A stretch of DNA of 64,000 nucleotides. Source: DATFVA01 sp963800255. Its GTDB lineage: Bacteria; Bacteroidota; Ignavibacteria; Ignavibacteriales; Ignavibacteriaceae. A program made the translations under genes and the position numbers. The DNA lies in contig CAWDAK010000024.1 in NCBI GenBank assembly GCA_963800255.1, positions 124,001 to 188,000 on the forward strand, read 5' to 3'. Under the pieces are notes generated by a model, which was given only the letters and a program-made list of their open reading frames with translations, was not told where the DNA came from and searched no databases. This document shows positions 44,773-53,919 of the stretch, in pieces; positions within the stretch are counted from its first letter, which is position 1, and each line of letters opens with the position of its first letter.

Positions 44773-47673
44773 ATGAATAACCTCGAACATCCGGATAAGT
44801 TTGTTAACAGGCACATCGGACCCAATGATGAAGAAATAAAAGAAATGCTGGAAGTTATAGGAATCAGTTCGCTTGAGGAGCTGATAGAACAGACTATACC
44901 GTCACAGATAAGATTAACTGAAAGTCCTGCTTTAGGCGAACCTTTAACGGAGTACCAGTTTTTAGAAGGATTACGGGAAATTGCCAAAAAAAATATGGTT
45001 TTCAAACCGTATATAGGTATGGGGTATAACCATACCATCACCCCTGCAGTAATACAGAGAAATATATTAGAAAATCCGGGCTGGTATACCCAGTATACTC
45101 CCTACCAGGCTGAGATAGCCCAGGGGCGACTTGAAGCTCTGATGAATTTCCAGACGGCTATAATCGACCTGACTGCTCTTCCGATTGCAAATGCTTCGCT
45201 TTTGGATGAAGGAACTTCTGCCGCCGAAGCAATGAGCATGTTTCATTCTTTAAGAATTAATAAAAATGCAAATACTTTTTTTGTATCAGCAGAATGTTTC
45301 CCCCAGACTATCAGTGTTTTGAAGACAAGAGCTGAATCGCAGGGAATTAACCTGATGGTTGGGGATCACCAAAAAGTTAATCTTACGGATGAGATTTTTG
45401 GTCTTTTGGTTCAGTACCCTGCTGACAGTGGTGAAGTATACGATTACAGGACTCTTTTCACCGAAGCTAAATCAAAGAATATATACTGTACAGTGGCTGC
45501 TGATCTTATGAGTCTTGCACTGCTTACCCCTCCGGGAGAATTCGGTGCTGATGCTGTAGTGGGAAGTTCACAGAGATTTGGTGTCCCTATGGGATACGGC
45601 GGACCTCACGCTGCGTATTTTGCAACGCGTGATGAATATAAAAGAAATTTGCCCGGAAGAATTATCGGGGCAACTATTGATGCACAGGGAAACCTTGCCT
45701 TCAGGATGGCTCTTCAGACCAGGGAACAGCACATCCGCAGAGAAAAAGCTACAAGCAACATTTGTACGGCCCAGGTTCTGCTCGCAGTAATGGCCGCAAT
45801 GTATGCAGTTTATCATGGTCCTAAAGGTATAAAAAGTATTGCTGAGAGGATCCATACTCTGACTGCATTTCTTGATGCTTCGCTGAAGAAATCGGGTTAT
45901 ACTCAGGTTAATGAAAATTATTTCGATACGCTGAAGATCAGCTTTCCGGATGATGATGGAGAGAAAGTAAAAGAGATCCGGGAGGAAGCCGAGAACAAGA
46001 AAATTAACTTCAGATATTTTTCAGATAATTCTATCGGTATCTCAATAGGAGAACCGGCTGACCTTGATGACATTATTGAGATCATAAATATTTTTGCTAA
46101 GCATAATGGAAAAGAAATTGACGCTTCCGCCCTGAAAAAAGAAGCTTCAGGAATCAACGCTGAATTCAGCGGAAATTTAAAACGAACATCTGAATATCTA
46201 ACCCACCCGGTATTCAATACTTATCACTCTGAAACCGAAATGCTGAGGTATATGAAAAGCCTTGAGAATAAGGATCTTTCACTTACCCATTCTATGATTC
46301 CTCTTGGATCCTGTACCATGAAATTGAATGCAACTACGGAGATGCTGCCGATAACCTGGCCAGAATTCAGTAAGATACATCCATTTGCTCCTGAGAAGCA
46401 GACCGAAGGTTATCAACAGCTTTTTAATGAGCTTGAGGATCAGCTGGCTAAAATAACAGGCTTTGCTGCTGTTTCATTACAGCCAAACAGCGGGGCCCAG
46501 GGCGAGTATTCAGGTCTTATGGTGATCCGTGAGTATCATAAGAACAGAGGGCAGGGACATCGGAATGTAGTAATCATTCCATCATCTGCTCATGGTACAA
46601 ATCCGGCTAGTGCAGTAATGGCAGGAATGAAGGTGGTTGTGGCTAACTGCGATGCTAAGGGAAATGTTGACGTTGAGGATCTCAGGAAAAAAGCTGAGAC
46701 CAATAAAGAGAATCTTTCTGCGCTGATGATAACATATCCGTCTACGCATGGCGTGTTTGAGGAAAAGATACGTGAGATTTGCGAGATAATTCATAAGAAC
46801 GGGGGTCAGGTTTATATGGACGGCGCTAATATGAATGCGCAGGTAGGATTGACCAGTCCTGCTAATATAGGTGCAGATGTATGCCACCTTAACCTTCACA
46901 AAACCTTCTGTATCCCTCACGGCGGAGGTGGACCTGGAATGGGCCCTATTGCATGCGCAGAACATCTCGTTCCTTTCCTTCCGGAACACCCTGTTGTGGA
47001 GTTGGGACATAAACACGGAATCCCTGCCGTTTCAGCTGCTCCATGGGGCAGCGCTGATATCCTGGTTATTTCATATGCCTACATCAAAATGATGGGAACT
47101 AAAGCGCTTACAAAAGCTAGTGAAGTTGCTATTCTTAATGCTAATTATATCAAAGCCAGGCTGGAGCCCTATTTCAAGGTGCTGTATACAGGTACAAAAG
47201 GAAGGGTAGCACACGAACTTATATTTGATATGAGAAGTTTTAAGAATACTGCAAAGATAGAAGTAGAAGATATTGCTAAACGGATGATGGATTATGGATA
47301 TCATGCTCCAACAGTCTCTTTCCCCGTAGCCGGAACTCTTATGGTTGAACCGACAGAGAGCGAGTCAAAATCTGAACTCGATAGGTTCTGTGAAGTTATG
47401 ATTTCAATAAAAGAAGAAATCAAAGAGATTGAAGATGGAAAATCAGATCAGGTTGATAACGTATTAAAAAATGCTCCTCATACTCTGAATGTTTTAATGT
47501 CTAATGATTGGAGCCATTCCTATACCCGTGAGAAAGCTGCCTTCCCTGTTGAATGGACGAGGAAGAGCAAATTCTGGCCCGCAGTAGGCAGAGTGAACAG
47601 TGCCTACGGTGACAGAAATCTTGTTTGCAGCTGTAATCCAATAACAGATTACATAGAAGAACCTGTATCCTGA
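44773..47673 (+). CDS. gcvP: Glycine dehydrogenase (decarboxylating), P protein
   Basis: A 966-residue PLP enzyme of the glycine cleavage system, decarboxylating glycine and passing the aminomethyl group to the H protein. FVNRHIGPNDEEIKEML opens it; the first half has the conserved IGMGYNHT and NPGWYTQYTPYQAEIAQG, the second half SMIPLGSCTMKLNA and the PLP-lysine site CHLNLHKTFCIPHGGGGPG (about residue 707). It is the fused single-chain form rather than split gcvPA/PB. The other gcv genes are not in this window. Isolated gene with its own terminator. Confidence 0.96.
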   Translation: MNNLEHPDKFVNRHIGPNDEEIKEMLEVIGISSLEELIEQTIPSQIRLTESPALGEPLTEYQFLEGLREIAKKNMVFKPYIGMGYNHTITPAVIQRNILENPGWYTQYTPYQAEIAQGRLEALMNFQTAIIDLTALPIANASLLDEGTSAAEAMSMFHSLRINKNANTFFVSAECFPQTISVLKTRAESQGINLMVGDHQKVNLTDEIFGLLVQYPADSGEVYDYRTLFTEAKSKNIYCTVAADLMSLALLTPPGEFGADAVVGSSQRFGVPMGYGGPHAAYFATRDEYKRNLPGRIIGATIDAQGNLAFRMALQTREQHIRREKATSNICTAQVLLAVMAAMYAVYHGPKGIKSIAERIHTLTAFLDASLKKSGYTQVNENYFDTLKISFPDDDGEKVKEIREEAENKKINFRYFSDNSIGISIGEPADLDDIIEIINIFAKHNGKEIDASALKKEASGINAEFSGNLKRTSEYLTHPVFNTYHSETEMLRYMKSLENKDLSLTHSMIPLGSCTMKLNATTEMLPITWPEFSKIHPFAPEKQTEGYQQLFNELEDQLAKITGFAAVSLQPNSGAQGEYSGLMVIREYHKNRGQGHRNVVIIPSSAHGTNPASAVMAGMKVVVANCDAKGNVDVEDLRKKAETNKENLSALMITYPSTHGVFEEKIREICEIIHKNGGQVYMDGANMNAQVGLTSPANIGADVCHLNLHKTFCIPHGGGGPGMGPIACAEHLVPFLPEHPVVELGHKHGIPAVSAAPWGSADILVISYAYIKMMGTKALTKASEVAILNANYIKARLEPYFKVLYTGTKGRVAHELIFDMRSFKNTAKIEVEDIAKRMMDYGYHAPTVSFPVAGTLMVEPTESESKSELDRFCEVMISIKEEIKEIEDGKSDQVDNVLKNAPHTLNVLMSNDWSHSYTREKAAFPVEWTRKSKFWPAVGRVNSAYGDRNLVCSCNPITDYIEEPVS

Positions 47674-47691
47674 TATTATTAACCTTTGTTT

Positions 47692-47736
47692 AACGGTTCG
47701 CCCGGACAAATTTGTTTAAGCGAACCGTTTTTTTTT
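47692..47736 (+). terminator. Rho-independent terminator after gcvP
   Basis: AACGGTTCG (47692-47700) pairs perfectly with CGAACCGTT (47721-47729), followed by a run of Ts. The 20-base loop contains a small inner palindrome, ACAAATTTGT. It begins 18 bases after the gcvP stop. Confidence 0.88.
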
Positions 47737-47755
47737 ATTACCGGTCAAACAATAA

Positions 47756-49081
47756 ATGACAAAATACCTCCTGCTCTTCATAATAATAACCCTGTATACG
47801 GTGTATGCACAGGTGCAGGATACCACTAAATATCTGCAGGATTACAGGGTGGTTATTGATTCGATTAAACTTGTTGGTAATGAAACCACAAAGGATTTCA
47901 TAATTCTGAGGGAATTAAATTTTTCTCCGGGTGATACGTTGACACCTGAACAGGCAAAATACAATAGGGACAGGATTTATAGTCTTGGAATCTTTAATGT
48001 GGTTGATGTATATCCTGAAACTGTTGGTGATAAAAACTTTGCTGTAATTGATGTGGAGGAAGGCTGGTATATTTATCCCGTTCCATTTTTTGAGATCAGG
48101 GAAAATGATTGGAAGAAACTATCCTATGGTGCTGTACTTGTTATAAAAAACTTCAGGGGGAGGAATGAAACTCTTTCACTAAGCGGTGCATTTGGATATA
48201 ACCCTTTTCTGAGACTAATGTATAATAATCCCTACCTTTTGCGTAAGGACGATATATTTTTTAACATCTCCGCATCATACGGTACTGTATCCAATAAAAG
48301 CAGTATTGCTGCTTTTCTCCACGGTTCAGATTATGAACAGAGGAATATAACAGGATCGATAGAGGCGGGTAAGCGGTTCGGTTTGTATCAGCGCCTCTCC
48401 CTTACAGCCGGGTATAGTTATATAGAAACACCCTTTTTCATCAAAGGAGTATCGGCGTCAGATTCGAGGATTGATCGGACCCCTTTCATTACAGTGGGAT
48501 ATTCCTATGATACAAGGGATCTTGCTCAATTTCCCCGTAAAGGATTGCTGGGAGCAGCTGCCATCGAATTTAAAGGATTAGGTCTGGAGGGAATTAATTA
48601 CAACATATTTAAATTGGATTTTCGGGAATATCGTCCCCTTACAGGCGATCTGCATGCTAAATGGAGGTTTACTACCAGAATTACCGGGGGTAAGCTGGTG
48701 CCTTTTTACGATCAGTCGTATATAGGATATGATGAACGTATAAGGGGCCACTACACAGATCACCTTGAGGGAAATAATTATTACCTGGGATCAATGGAAC
48801 TATTTTACCCGATTCTAAAAGACATCCACATAAGCCTGGATTTTGTTCCGCTGCTTCCGCGGTCTCTCCTGTCTTATAGAATAGCTCTATACGCACAAGT
48901 TTTCGGGGATGCGGGCACAACCAAATTCAGAGGAGAAGAATTGGGTATTAAGGACATAAGAAGCGGCTACGGGGGAGGGCTTACCTTATTAATACTACCT
49001 TATAATGTTGTCAGGTTTGAGGTTGGGCTTGATGAACACCATCATGCCGAATTTATCTTTAATGTTGCAGTATCTTTCTGA
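47756..49081 (+). CDS. Omp85-superfamily outer-membrane protein with one POTRA domain
   Basis: A 441-residue exported protein: signal peptide (about residues 1-18, ...YTVYA/QVQ), a single POTRA domain (about 30-105; VVIDSIKLVGNETTKDFIILRE and YNRDRIYSLGIFNVVDVYPE), then a barrel (about 125-441; RGRNETLSLSGAFGYNPF, TPFITVGYSYDTRDLAQFPRKG, GYDERIRGHY) ending VAVSF with a terminal Phe. BamA has five POTRAs and is about twice the size, so this is a short relative of BamA/TamA or of the surface-antigen family; its cargo is unknown. Eight bases before rsmE. Confidence 0.85.
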   Translation: MTKYLLLFIIITLYTVYAQVQDTTKYLQDYRVVIDSIKLVGNETTKDFIILRELNFSPGDTLTPEQAKYNRDRIYSLGIFNVVDVYPETVGDKNFAVIDVEEGWYIYPVPFFEIRENDWKKLSYGAVLVIKNFRGRNETLSLSGAFGYNPFLRLMYNNPYLLRKDDIFFNISASYGTVSNKSSIAAFLHGSDYEQRNITGSIEAGKRFGLYQRLSLTAGYSYIETPFFIKGVSASDSRIDRTPFITVGYSYDTRDLAQFPRKGLLGAAAIEFKGLGLEGINYNIFKLDFREYRPLTGDLHAKWRFTTRITGGKLVPFYDQSYIGYDERIRGHYTDHLEGNNYYLGSMELFYPILKDIHISLDFVPLLPRSLLSYRIALYAQVFGDAGTTKFRGEELGIKDIRSGYGGGLTLLILPYNVVRFEVGLDEHHHAEFIFNVAVSF

Positions 49082-49089
49082 TTTAGAAT

Positions 49090-49794
49090 ATGGATAAACT
49101 AAAAAACATCGAACTATACTACTCTCCGTCTCTTCCTCTTGAAGGGAAGATGGTTTTAACTGAAAAAACAGAGTTAAACCATATCCTGAAAGTTATGAGA
49201 CATCAGCCAGGGGATGAGCTCTTTATCACTAATGGTGAGGGACGAATATTCAAAACTTCAATCGTCTCTTTATCGGCAGAAAACCTGGATGCTCTGATAC
49301 TGGATGAATATCAATATGAGAATAAAAATAAAAATATTATATTCTGCATACCCAGGCTTAAAAGTCAGGATCGATTTGAAACCGCACTGGAAAAATGTAC
49401 GGAGCTTGGAATAACCAGTTTCATAATCTTTGATTCGGATAGAACCATGCCCAGAGGAAATAAGATAACACGCTGGGAAAAAATACTCGTCTCAGCAATG
49501 AAGCAGTCTTTACGGTGTTTCCTCCCTGAACTTAAAGTGGTAGGATCATTGGATGAGTTGGCTGTTTCTGAAGGTAAGAAATTATTTTTTGTTCAGGAGG
49601 CCGAAGATCATTTCAACAATGATGTAGTTAAAGGAAATGAAAAAACATATTTTGTATTCGGACCGGAAGGAGATTTTACTGATGATGAAAAGAAACTTTT
49701 TGGTATGGCAGACTTTTATAATCTTGGAGAGAACAGACTAAGAAGTGAAACGGCTGTTATAAAATGCGCTTCAATATTATCCTGCAAATGTTAA
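49090..49794 (+). CDS. rsmE: 16S rRNA m3U1498 methyltransferase
   Basis: A 234-residue SPOUT-fold enzyme methylating U1498 of 16S rRNA. LNHILKVMRHQPGDELFITNGEG forms the PUA-like N-terminus; the SPOUT part has RFETALEKCTELGI, AMKQSLRCFLPE, FVFGPEGDFTDDEK (SAM loop) and LGENRLRSETAVI. The ending after SETAVI (KCASILSCKC) is short and cysteine-rich but within family variation. It overlaps the start of rlpA by seven bases. Confidence 0.93.
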   Translation: MDKLKNIELYYSPSLPLEGKMVLTEKTELNHILKVMRHQPGDELFITNGEGRIFKTSIVSLSAENLDALILDEYQYENKNKNIIFCIPRLKSQDRFETALEKCTELGITSFIIFDSDRTMPRGNKITRWEKILVSAMKQSLRCFLPELKVVGSLDELAVSEGKKLFFVQEAEDHFNNDVVKGNEKTYFVFGPEGDFTDDEKKLFGMADFYNLGENRLRSETAVIKCASILSCKC

Positions 49795-50255
49795 AGCAAA
49801 TCCTGGCTGCTGCAGTATTAATGTTAACATTAATTTCCTGTGCATCGAGTACAAGGTTTCCCAGCAGACATTCAGACGGCTATGATAACCGCGGAGTTGA
49901 ACACTCGACTGAAGAAAGCCCGGAGGTAGATAATAATTCAAAAATACTTGAATCCCGTGTAGGCGTTGCCTCTTATTATTCAGATAAATATGAGGGAAGG
50001 AAAACAGCTAGCGGTGAAGTATTCAGCCAGGACAAGCTAACCGCCGCCCACCCCTCCTACAGCCTTGGCACCATCGTAAGGGTTAAAAATTTAAAGAACA
50101 GGAAAACCGTAACAGTCAGGATAAATGACAGGATGACAGATCTTAACGGCAGGATAATTGACTTATCAAAAAAAGCTGCAGAAGAGCTGGATATGGTAAC
50201 CAGCGGCATTGCTAAAGTGCAGGTGGATGTGTTAAAATGGGGCGACTCTAAATAA
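49788..50255 (+). CDS. rlpA: RlpA-like septal-ring lipoprotein
   Basis: A 155-residue lipoprotein: signal with lipobox LTLISC (Cys about residue 18), a short hydrophilic linker, then a double-psi beta-barrel domain (about 60-155; GVASYYSDKYEGRKTASGE, TAAHPSYSLGTIVRVKNLKN, VTVRINDRMTDLNGRIIDLS). RlpA proteins are lytic transglycosylases acting on stem-free peptidoglycan at the septum; there is no SPOR domain here. I chose ATG 49788 (MLKQILAAAVL) because it gives a clean signal peptide; an earlier in-frame ATG at 49764 is possible. Confidence 0.88.
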   Translation: MLKQILAAAVLMLTLISCASSTRFPSRHSDGYDNRGVEHSTEESPEVDNNSKILESRVGVASYYSDKYEGRKTASGEVFSQDKLTAAHPSYSLGTIVRVKNLKNRKTVTVRINDRMTDLNGRIIDLSKKAAEELDMVTSGIAKVQVDVLKWGDSK

Positions 50256-50284
50256 TAAAAAATCAAAACAGTTTAAAAAAAACA

Positions 50285-50357
50285 ACCCAGTGTTGGGGAA
50301 ACACTGGGTGCGATCCGTTTACCATCAAAGGGCAGGGGAGGACCCTTTGAAAGGATC
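50285..50357 (+). terminator. Two strong hairpins downstream of rlpA, possible terminator or small structured RNA
   Basis: Hairpin 1: ACCCAGTGTT (50285-50294), loop GGGGA, AACACTGGGT (50300-50309), a perfect ten-pair stem. Hairpin 2: TCAAAGGG (50325-50332) / CCCTTTGA (50343-50350), enclosed by GATCC (50312-50316) / GGATC (50353-50357). No T-run follows either. Termination of rlpA is the simplest role; a stable structured transcript is also possible. Confidence 0.5.
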
Positions 50358-50445
50358 TTAAATATTAATTTTTTGGGTGCACTAAAATAGTATTTACTAC
50401 AGTTTAAGTAAACACCTTTTTATAAAAAATTTTGTGAGATAAAAT

Positions 50446-50471
50446 AAGGGCTGCCCTTATTGACAGCCCTT
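50446..50471 (-). terminator. Terminator for the minus-strand TonB receptor gene
   Basis: Read on the minus strand, AAGGGCTG and CAGCCCTT form an eight-pair stem with a ten-base loop, followed by ATTTTATC. It lies 22 bases after the receptor's stop codon. Confidence 0.65.
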
Positions 50472-50492
50472 AATAATTATAGTGGTAAGTAA

Positions 50493-53243
50493 TTACAAGG
50501 CCACTGAAAATCCAAGATTAAAGGTTCTTGGCACGGACAAAAAGACTTCTGCATCATCTGCTGTATGCTTACCATCCAGGTTATTTAATTTTCCATCGCC
50601 GTTTCTGTCAGGGTTATTAACATAATAACCATTATACTGAGAATCATCGGTTGCATCCTGAACATAAACCGCATCGAATAAATTAAATATATGCCCGAAT
50701 AAGGATACCTTCGCACCAGCAACTTCAATAGGCAGTGAGTAGTTAAAGTGCAGATTAAAGAGATCGTAGTCAGGTACTTTCCAGCTTTGTTCACCGCTGA
50801 AATATGCCTGGGTCCGGCTGAATGGATCAAAGTCAGCATAATAATTGCTATTATGCATCCAATCAAGTTGAACCTGGAGTTCATTGAAAGGAATAAGAGT
50901 TAAAGCTGCAGAAACCTGGGTTTGTGGAGCATCGCCAACCTTAACATCTTTTAGGTAGAAGTTATACGAAATAGCTTCACTTGTGCCGCCGGATGTGGTG
51001 GAATAGTTTCCTGTAACATTATCTGTGTATTTCCAGTTACCGAATGAAGCAGCAGCATCTAACCTTACGAATCTTGCCGGCTGAATGCCCGCTTCAAATT
51101 CCAATCCGGTATGTAATGAATTAACTCCACTTAATCTTACAAGACCGTCTGTCTGATCCGGGTTAACAACAGAGCGGGTAACGCCTCTGTCTTTCCAGCT
51201 TGTATAATAAAAGTTAGCTTTAAGATAAGCCATATTATTCAGGAATCTGGAGTTAGCTCCGGCTTCAAACGACATAATCTTTTCATTATCAGGGTTCTTA
51301 ACAAGAATACCATTCTGGTCATCCATAACCTGATCAAGAATTGGAACCCTGTTTATGTAGCCGCCATTGACATAAACATCAACTTCAGATATTATACGAT
51401 AACTTGCACCTCCCTTAAATTGATAACCTGTTATTGCATCGGGTTTAAGGGTAAGAAATCCTCCGTCAGGTCCCTTTTTAAAATGGTTTTCGTTGGAGTA
51501 TTTTATCATAGAAAAACCACCGGTTCCATACAGTGTCCATTGATCCATGGTGTATTCACCCTGTACATAAGCACCCAACCAGTCGATTGTATTAGTGAAG
51601 TCGTATGCAATCCTGTCACCTAACGTTTTAAGCTGCTGAGCAGGGGTTGTATCGAATTCATTATCTGTAGAAATATAATACTGACCGCCCAACAGATCCC
51701 TGATTTCCCTATAGTGATCAACTTCCGCGATTCTTCCATCGATCCCGAATGATCCGGTAAAATTCTCGCTGAATTTATAGAATGCTTTGGAGATCAATCC
51801 AAATGTCCATTGTTTATTAACACTGTTTCTATGGACTGCCCTGGAAACACTTGTAATTCTTCCGTCATAGAGTGTATCAATATTATTCTGGTTGTTCTGA
51901 ATGGTTGTATTCCAGTCAATAACCTGCTGCTGTAAACTCCTGTTATAAGCCATGCCGCTGCCAGGACTGCTTCCACCTCCTACACCGCCGGACCAGTAAG
52001 CAGTTGTGTAAAGTGAAAGTTGGTCAGCCAGCTGCGAATACCAGTTCAGGTTGATGACAGGTTTATGGTAATAATTTTCTCTCTCCATAATATATGTTGA
52101 AGCATAACGACTAGCCTTGGATCCATCCCAATACTGTTTCCCCGTGTAATTTGGGTCTACAGAATTCCAATTTGAATTATACAATAAACTCTGTTCAGCC
52201 AGTTTCGGATCAGCAAGCTCAGCATCAGTATAGCCAAGTTCATTTTTGGCATATTCATGATCGAAAGCGGCTGCGTTTAGTCTGTAGGAACGCTGGCCGT
52301 GTCTCTGGGGAGCTCCCATAGCGTATAATTCAAGCCTGTTATTATCATTTATCTGGTAGGCAGAACCAAGATAGTAAGCCCAAGCGTCAGTCCAGGTTTT
52401 ATCAACATATCCTTCACCAGTTTTCCTCACACCGCCAAGGCTTAAGGCGAATTTATTGTCTATTAGTCCGGAATTAGCGAATAATGTTTGCTTAAAAAAG
52501 CTTCCACTTCCTACTTCATTCTTATAAAATACTCCTGATTTTGCTTTAGTCGGATCAGTTATAACGTTCATAGTACCGCCGACAGATGGAGTAGCAAGGT
52601 TGACGGCACTTAATCCTCTCTGTACCTGGATGGATGATGTTGCATCTCCGATTCCATCCCAGTTTGACCAGTACACCCAGCCATTTTCCATATCGTTAAT
52701 AGGAACACCATTAATCATTATGGCGATATTCCTTTGGTTAAATCCTCTCACATTTATCCTTGCATCACCAGAGCCACCTCCGTTATCGGTAGCGTACACG
52801 CTGGGAGTTGTACTTAACACAAGAGGAATGTCTCTTGATCCCAGCCTGTTTTCAATTTCCCTTTTGTCGATATCTGTAAAAGCAACGGGAGTTTCCCTGT
52901 CTTTTGCCCTGTCAGCAATCACTTCAATGTTCAGTGTAAATTGATAATCTCTTAAGGAGAAATTCAAAGTCACATCGTTTTTTACGGTGATCTCTTTCTC
53001 TTCTTTTTTATAGCCAATATAACTGCAAAGGATTGTATAACTTCCTTCCGAAACGTCAATGGAATACTTTCCATTTTCATCAGTTGTTGTTCCCTGACTG
53101 GTTCCCTTTATTATGAGGTTAGCTCCGAATAATTTTTCTCCTGTAGTTGAGCTTTCAACTACACCGGAGATTGTATATTTCTGCCCGAAAACCGCTGCTG
53201 AAAATAGAATTATAAAGAGCAGCAGTTTGTACCAATTAGTCAT
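50493..53243 (-). CDS. TonB-dependent receptor (complete)
   Basis: A 916-residue outer-membrane importer. Signal peptide (MTNWYKLLLFIILFSAAVFG/Q), a carboxypeptidase-regulatory-like domain (about 24-100; ISGVVESSTTGEKLFGANL, GTTTDENGKYSIDV), a plug (about 120-240; INVRGFNQRNIAIMINGVPI and IQVQRGLSAVNLATPSVGG) and a 22-strand barrel to the C-terminus, which ends GFSVAL. The ATG at 53243 follows GGAGGAGA; a frame five codons longer starts inside that ribosome site. Near the end, NPDRNGDGKLNNLDGKHTADD looks like a calcium-binding/dockerin-like loop. The ligand is not evident; no transport partner is adjacent. Confidence 0.92.
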   Translation of the reverse strand: MTNWYKLLLFIILFSAAVFGQKYTISGVVESSTTGEKLFGANLIIKGTSQGTTTDENGKYSIDVSEGSYTILCSYIGYKKEEKEITVKNDVTLNFSLRDYQFTLNIEVIADRAKDRETPVAFTDIDKREIENRLGSRDIPLVLSTTPSVYATDNGGGSGDARINVRGFNQRNIAIMINGVPINDMENGWVYWSNWDGIGDATSSIQVQRGLSAVNLATPSVGGTMNVITDPTKAKSGVFYKNEVGSGSFFKQTLFANSGLIDNKFALSLGGVRKTGEGYVDKTWTDAWAYYLGSAYQINDNNRLELYAMGAPQRHGQRSYRLNAAAFDHEYAKNELGYTDAELADPKLAEQSLLYNSNWNSVDPNYTGKQYWDGSKASRYASTYIMERENYYHKPVINLNWYSQLADQLSLYTTAYWSGGVGGGSSPGSGMAYNRSLQQQVIDWNTTIQNNQNNIDTLYDGRITSVSRAVHRNSVNKQWTFGLISKAFYKFSENFTGSFGIDGRIAEVDHYREIRDLLGGQYYISTDNEFDTTPAQQLKTLGDRIAYDFTNTIDWLGAYVQGEYTMDQWTLYGTGGFSMIKYSNENHFKKGPDGGFLTLKPDAITGYQFKGGASYRIISEVDVYVNGGYINRVPILDQVMDDQNGILVKNPDNEKIMSFEAGANSRFLNNMAYLKANFYYTSWKDRGVTRSVVNPDQTDGLVRLSGVNSLHTGLEFEAGIQPARFVRLDAAASFGNWKYTDNVTGNYSTTSGGTSEAISYNFYLKDVKVGDAPQTQVSAALTLIPFNELQVQLDWMHNSNYYADFDPFSRTQAYFSGEQSWKVPDYDLFNLHFNYSLPIEVAGAKVSLFGHIFNLFDAVYVQDATDDSQYNGYYVNNPDRNGDGKLNNLDGKHTADDAEVFLSVPRTFNLGFSVAL

Positions 53244-53457
53244 AAGACTCTCCTCCATACATAATTGAGATAATATGTTAATTTAGGCTGGGAAAAATCA
53301 AAGTCCTCCGAATTTGATTTAATACCCCAAATATCTTACCTCCTATATTCTGATGCAAATTAAATTATTATTAATTTGTAAGTCTATTCCTTTCCATTAA
53401 AAATTATTATTTTAAATTCTTTCCATGGAAATTTTGTCCGGGTCGAGAGGAAAAAAG

Positions 53458-53769
53458 TCAGATGGATATTTCTTCGGTTTTAACCTGCTTTAGAAATTCG
53501 GAAAGAGCTTCAGACTCATTTCCCGCGTATGTGCCATAAGCATCAATCAGGATTCCTTTTGTCCCCTTATCAGTTTCCATAGCATACAGAACGGACATAT
53601 CCCCCGGGTTGGATTCACCTTCGAACCTGTAGACCTTCCTGATCTTTACTTTATCTGGTGATAAAGTTGCGCCAGTTTTTTTTGCAGTAAATCCTTCTCC
53701 GGTCATTTCAAAATCCTCATTATATCCTTTGTTCCTCAGTATCTCCATAACCTGCGAAAGGGTGGTCAT
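53458..53769 (-). CDS. Small conserved protein of unknown function
   Basis: A 103-residue cytosolic protein, MTTLSQVMEILRNKGYNEDFE..., with KVYRFEGESNPGDMSVLYAME and KGILIDAYGTYAGNESEALSEFL. I recognise it as a small family widespread in Bacteroidota that databases often label phosphoribosylpyrophosphate synthetase, although it has none of that enzyme's motifs. The function is unknown. Start at 53769 is favoured by AGGA at good spacing; the frame reaches six codons further upstream. Confidence 0.8.
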   Translation of the reverse strand: MTTLSQVMEILRNKGYNEDFEMTGEGFTAKKTGATLSPDKVKIRKVYRFEGESNPGDMSVLYAMETDKGTKGILIDAYGTYAGNESEALSEFLKQVKTEEISI

Positions 53770-53919
53770 TTTATGTCCTAAGTCCATATATATTATTCCT
53801 TGCCTGTTTTTTAATAAAAGAATTTATAAATTTTGAAAGGATAAGTGTTGAAACTTATCACATTTATGAACATCGGGGAAAAGATTTGTATTGAAAAACA
53901 GACTAGAAAAACTTTCATA

